A stretch of DNA of 44,776 bases from Lineolata rhizophorae (taxonomy: Eukaryota > Ascomycota > Dothideomycetes > Lineolatales > Lineolataceae): assembly GCA_010093515.1 (NCBI GenBank), contig MU001707.1:107556-152331 (forward strand). The letters are read 5' to 3'. A model generated the notes under the pieces. The model saw only the letters and a program-made list of their open reading frames with translations. It searched no databases and was not told where the DNA came from. Shown piece by piece: positions 44,528-44,776 of the stretch (the stretch's first letter is position 1; the number at the start of each line of letters is the position of its first letter). The position numbers and the translations under genes were made by a program.

Positions 44528-44776
44528 ATGGACAACCGTGAAGAATCTATTCAAGCAGCTATCCGCGATCTTAATGCTGGTGTTTTTACTAGTCAAAGAG
44601 CTGCTGCAAAGGCGTACAACATCCCTCAAGCTACCTTCTCTGCCCGTGTACGAGGCACACAGAACAGCCAAACCAGCCACGTATACCAACAACGATTGAC
44701 ACCAGAGCAAGAGGACTTCCTTGTACAATGGATACTTGAAGAGGACGCACGAGCTTTTCCTCCCTCCCACGCGCGC
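44528..44776 (+). CDS. Pogo/Fot1-type DNA transposase, N-terminal part
   Basis: The ATG at 44528 (GCCAAAATGGAC context) opens MDNREESIQAAIRDLNAGVF, then a helix-turn-helix of the Psq type (TSQRAAAKAYNIPQATFSAR), then the start of the CENP-B/Tc5-type DNA-binding domain (QQRLTPEQEDFLVQWILEED, ARAFPPSHAR). This order is diagnostic of the N-terminus of pogo-family (Fot1/Pot2-like) transposases of the Tc1-mariner superfamily, whose DDE catalytic domain would follow. 83 codons are present without interruption, and the window ends inside the gene. Whether the element is whole cannot be seen. Confidence 0.88.
   Translation, partial: MDNREESIQAAIRDLNAGVFTSQRAAAKAYNIPQATFSARVRGTQNSQTSHVYQQRLTPEQEDFLVQWILEEDARAFPPSHAR

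Overview
The window is nuclear DNA of a filamentous ascomycete (Pezizomycotina, probably a Sordariomycete; no marker fixes the genus). The evidence is short spliceosomal introns (44-131 bp in the coding models) with GTATGT/GTAAGT/GTACGT-type donors and CTAAC-like branch sites, GC-rich codon use, and fungal genes: Mgr2, ribosomal protein eS27, a typical 2-Cys peroxiredoxin, a CENP-O/Mcm21-like kinetochore protein, a tail-anchored FHA protein and a FunK1-type kinase. All exon models below were spliced by eye with matched phases. No transcript data or database search was used.

Layout. 1-3457: no convincing gene; an 18-bp tandem array (1-108) and a 178-bp solo-LTR-like fossil with a 5-bp target duplication (1446-1623). 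3458-7315: a head-to-head pair, the FHA/coiled-coil/tail-anchor protein (minus) and five-exon Mgr2 (plus). 8319-10231: a coiled-coil protein of unknown function with a 5'UTR intron. 11561-13953: secreted S10 serine carboxypeptidase, probably surface-anchored. 14700-14843: a small MITE-like element. 15547-16012: ribosomal protein eS27. 16869-17992: deoxyribose-phosphate aldolase with a proline-rich insertion. 17993-21909: mostly gene-poor, with one possible small TATA-driven gene. 21910-22652 (minus): a small secreted cysteine-rich protein whose C-terminus appears only after splicing. 23664-34324 (minus): two consecutive genes for very large, disordered, unrecognised proteins (1883 and 1432 aa), each with a tiny first exon. 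34325-39884: a less GC-rich, gene-poor segment holding a second LTR-like fossil in inverted orientation and a FunK1 kinase. 40947-43838: divergent peroxiredoxin (minus) and CENP-O-like gene (plus) sharing a 599-bp promoter. 44528-44776: start of a pogo/Fot1-type DNA transposase running off the window.

How the genes relate. These are mostly independent housekeeping genes rather than a pathway cluster: mitochondrial import (Mgr2), translation (eS27), peroxide defence (peroxiredoxin), kinetochore (CENP-O), deoxynucleoside catabolism (DERA), extracellular or vacuolar proteolysis (S10) and probable STRIPAK-type signalling (FHA protein). The accessory content is the FunK1 kinase, the secreted cysteine-rich protein, the repeats and the transposon. 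I found no operon-like or biosynthetic cluster. The leads most worth following are the secreted cysteine-rich protein, the FunK1 segment with its repeats, the insertion in the aldolase, and the paired giant disordered proteins.
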